NCBI GenBank assembly: GCA_019058135.1 | Contig: JAHLWE010000203.1 | Span: 1 to 24,228, forward strand | Source of the DNA: Promethearchaeota archaeon | GTDB lineage: Archaea; Asgardarchaeota; Lokiarchaeia; Sigyniarchaeales; SOKP01 | DNA length: 24,228 nucleotides | Reading direction: 5' to 3' | In this document: piece by piece, positions 23,782 through 24,228 of the stretch | Layout: each line of letters begins with the position of its first letter | Position numbering within the stretch: position 1 is the stretch's first letter | Position numbers and translations under genes: made by a program | The notes under the pieces: model-generated | Told to the model about the DNA's origin: nothing | Databases searched by the model: none | Seen by the model: the letters and a program-made list of their open reading frames with translations, nothing else

Positions 23782-24228
23782 TTAAATTTTTAAAACTTTT
23801 TTCTCCAAGGTTAATTCATACGCTTCTTCCATAGCTTTCTCGTATATATCAATCTTAAATTTATTATGAAACGGGGATATTTTTGTCCCAAGTTTTGCAG
23901 CCTTATAGAGTGCTTTTGGTAATGCTCCGATAGGACCTTCAACAAGATTTGCTGCTCTCTCAAATTCATTAATTGTATTATCATCATAACCACCGAATAG
24001 ACCATCGAGGAAAGCAAAGAAAAATATAAATCCAAAAATTCCGATTATAAACAAGATAGCTGTGTTTATTATCAAATCACCTAGATCAATCATCCAGATT
24101 AAATCTCCGACGATTGATAATACCAAAAAGTTTACAATAGCTGCAAGGGCAGGAATTAAGAATGTTTTAAATGGATATATTTTATATGTTGTTATCTTGT
24201 AGCGAACAATAATCCACAGTAGGATCCC
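23782..24228 (-). CDS. C-terminal part of a polytopic membrane protein, possibly a flippase (5' end cut by window edge)
   Basis: The frame is open from the right edge to the stop at 23782, 148 codons, so the start is outside the window; the TTG at 24126 is internal. Visible are three membrane helices (about residues 1-8 plus beyond the edge, 20-48 and 52-76), then a soluble tail (YDDNTINEFERAANLVEGPIGALPKALYKAAKL...) ending EKKVLKI. Hydrophobicity and the tail resemble the C-terminus of archaeal polysaccharide flippases (MATE/MurJ-like), but this is a weak guess. It lies upstream of the permuted GTPase in the same direction, about 150 nt apart. Confidence 0.65.
   Translation of the reverse strand, partial: GILLWIIVRYKITTYKIYPFKTFLIPALAAIVNFLVLSIVGDLIWMIDLGDLIINTAILFIIGIFGFIFFFAFLDGLFGGYDDNTINEFERAANLVEGPIGALPKALYKAAKLGTKISPFHNKFKIDIYEKAMEEAYELTLEKKVLKI

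Noticed and set aside
1..24228. CRISPR array, IS element, prophage or tRNA gene
   Set aside because: I saw no regularly spaced repeats, transposase or integrase motifs, terminal inverted repeats or tRNA T-loop/anticodon patterns by eye; a tRNAscan-type search would be needed to exclude an intron-rich or permuted tRNA.

Overview
This window looks like a piece of an AT-rich Asgard archaeal genome (Loki-/Promethearchaeia-like). The archaeal core is clear: aIF2-gamma, aIF1A, an Spt5/NusG homologue and an Fcf1-like PIN nuclease. Added to it are eukaryote-like parts typical of Asgard archaea: a Ras/Rab-like GTPase, a longin-plus-roadblock-like protein and a second, rearranged tail-anchored GTPase. 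Translation signals are mostly GTGA/GGTG-type Shine-Dalgarno sequences 6-9 nt before the start. The species assignment is inference from gene content.

Layout. 1-2855 (minus): DHH/RecJ-like phosphoesterase, then DUF167 protein, then an extended-SDR epimerase that runs off the left edge. 2973-4997 (plus): a large surface protein and a small unknown. 5012-6834 (minus): aIF2-gamma, interrupted by a 29-nt insert, and a small CxxC protein. 7002-9140 (plus): a membrane-anchored gingipain-type (C25) peptidase; 9142-9699 (minus): a small membrane protein. 9793-12395 (plus): two tandem glutamate dehydrogenase paralogues. 12511-12656 (minus): a 5S rRNA gene. 12830-19778 (plus): membrane protein, GTPase, PIN nuclease, Fe-alcohol dehydrogenase, cupin, aIF1A, Spt5, a longin/roadblock-like protein and a large unknown. 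19872-22751 (plus): two tandem acyl-CoA dehydrogenases. 22811-24228 (minus): a circularly permuted GTPase, preceded by the C-terminal part of a polytopic membrane protein cut by the right edge.

The standout features are all rearranged or interrupted essential genes. (1) The 5S rRNA gene is circularly permuted: the native 3' half is transcribed before the native 5' half, the native ends are joined by a UUCG loop on helix I, and the new ends sit in a bulge-helix-bulge (BHB) structure whose splicing would give a closed 119-nt RNA with the canonical 5S sequence. (2) The aIF2-gamma gene is split exactly inside the P-loop (GHVDHG / KTTL) by a 29-nt insert with an in-frame stop. It also folds as a BHB with AA| cut sites, and excision restores a 483-codon frame. 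(3) The Ras-like GTPase at 22811-23599 has motif order G3-G4-G5-G1-G2, broken at the beta2-beta3 hairpin. Items 1 and 2 share the same predicted splice-site geometry, so one tRNA-type splicing endonuclease plus ligase would process both. Two tandem gene duplications (gdh, acyl-CoA dehydrogenase) indicate amino-acid and acyl-CoA catabolism.
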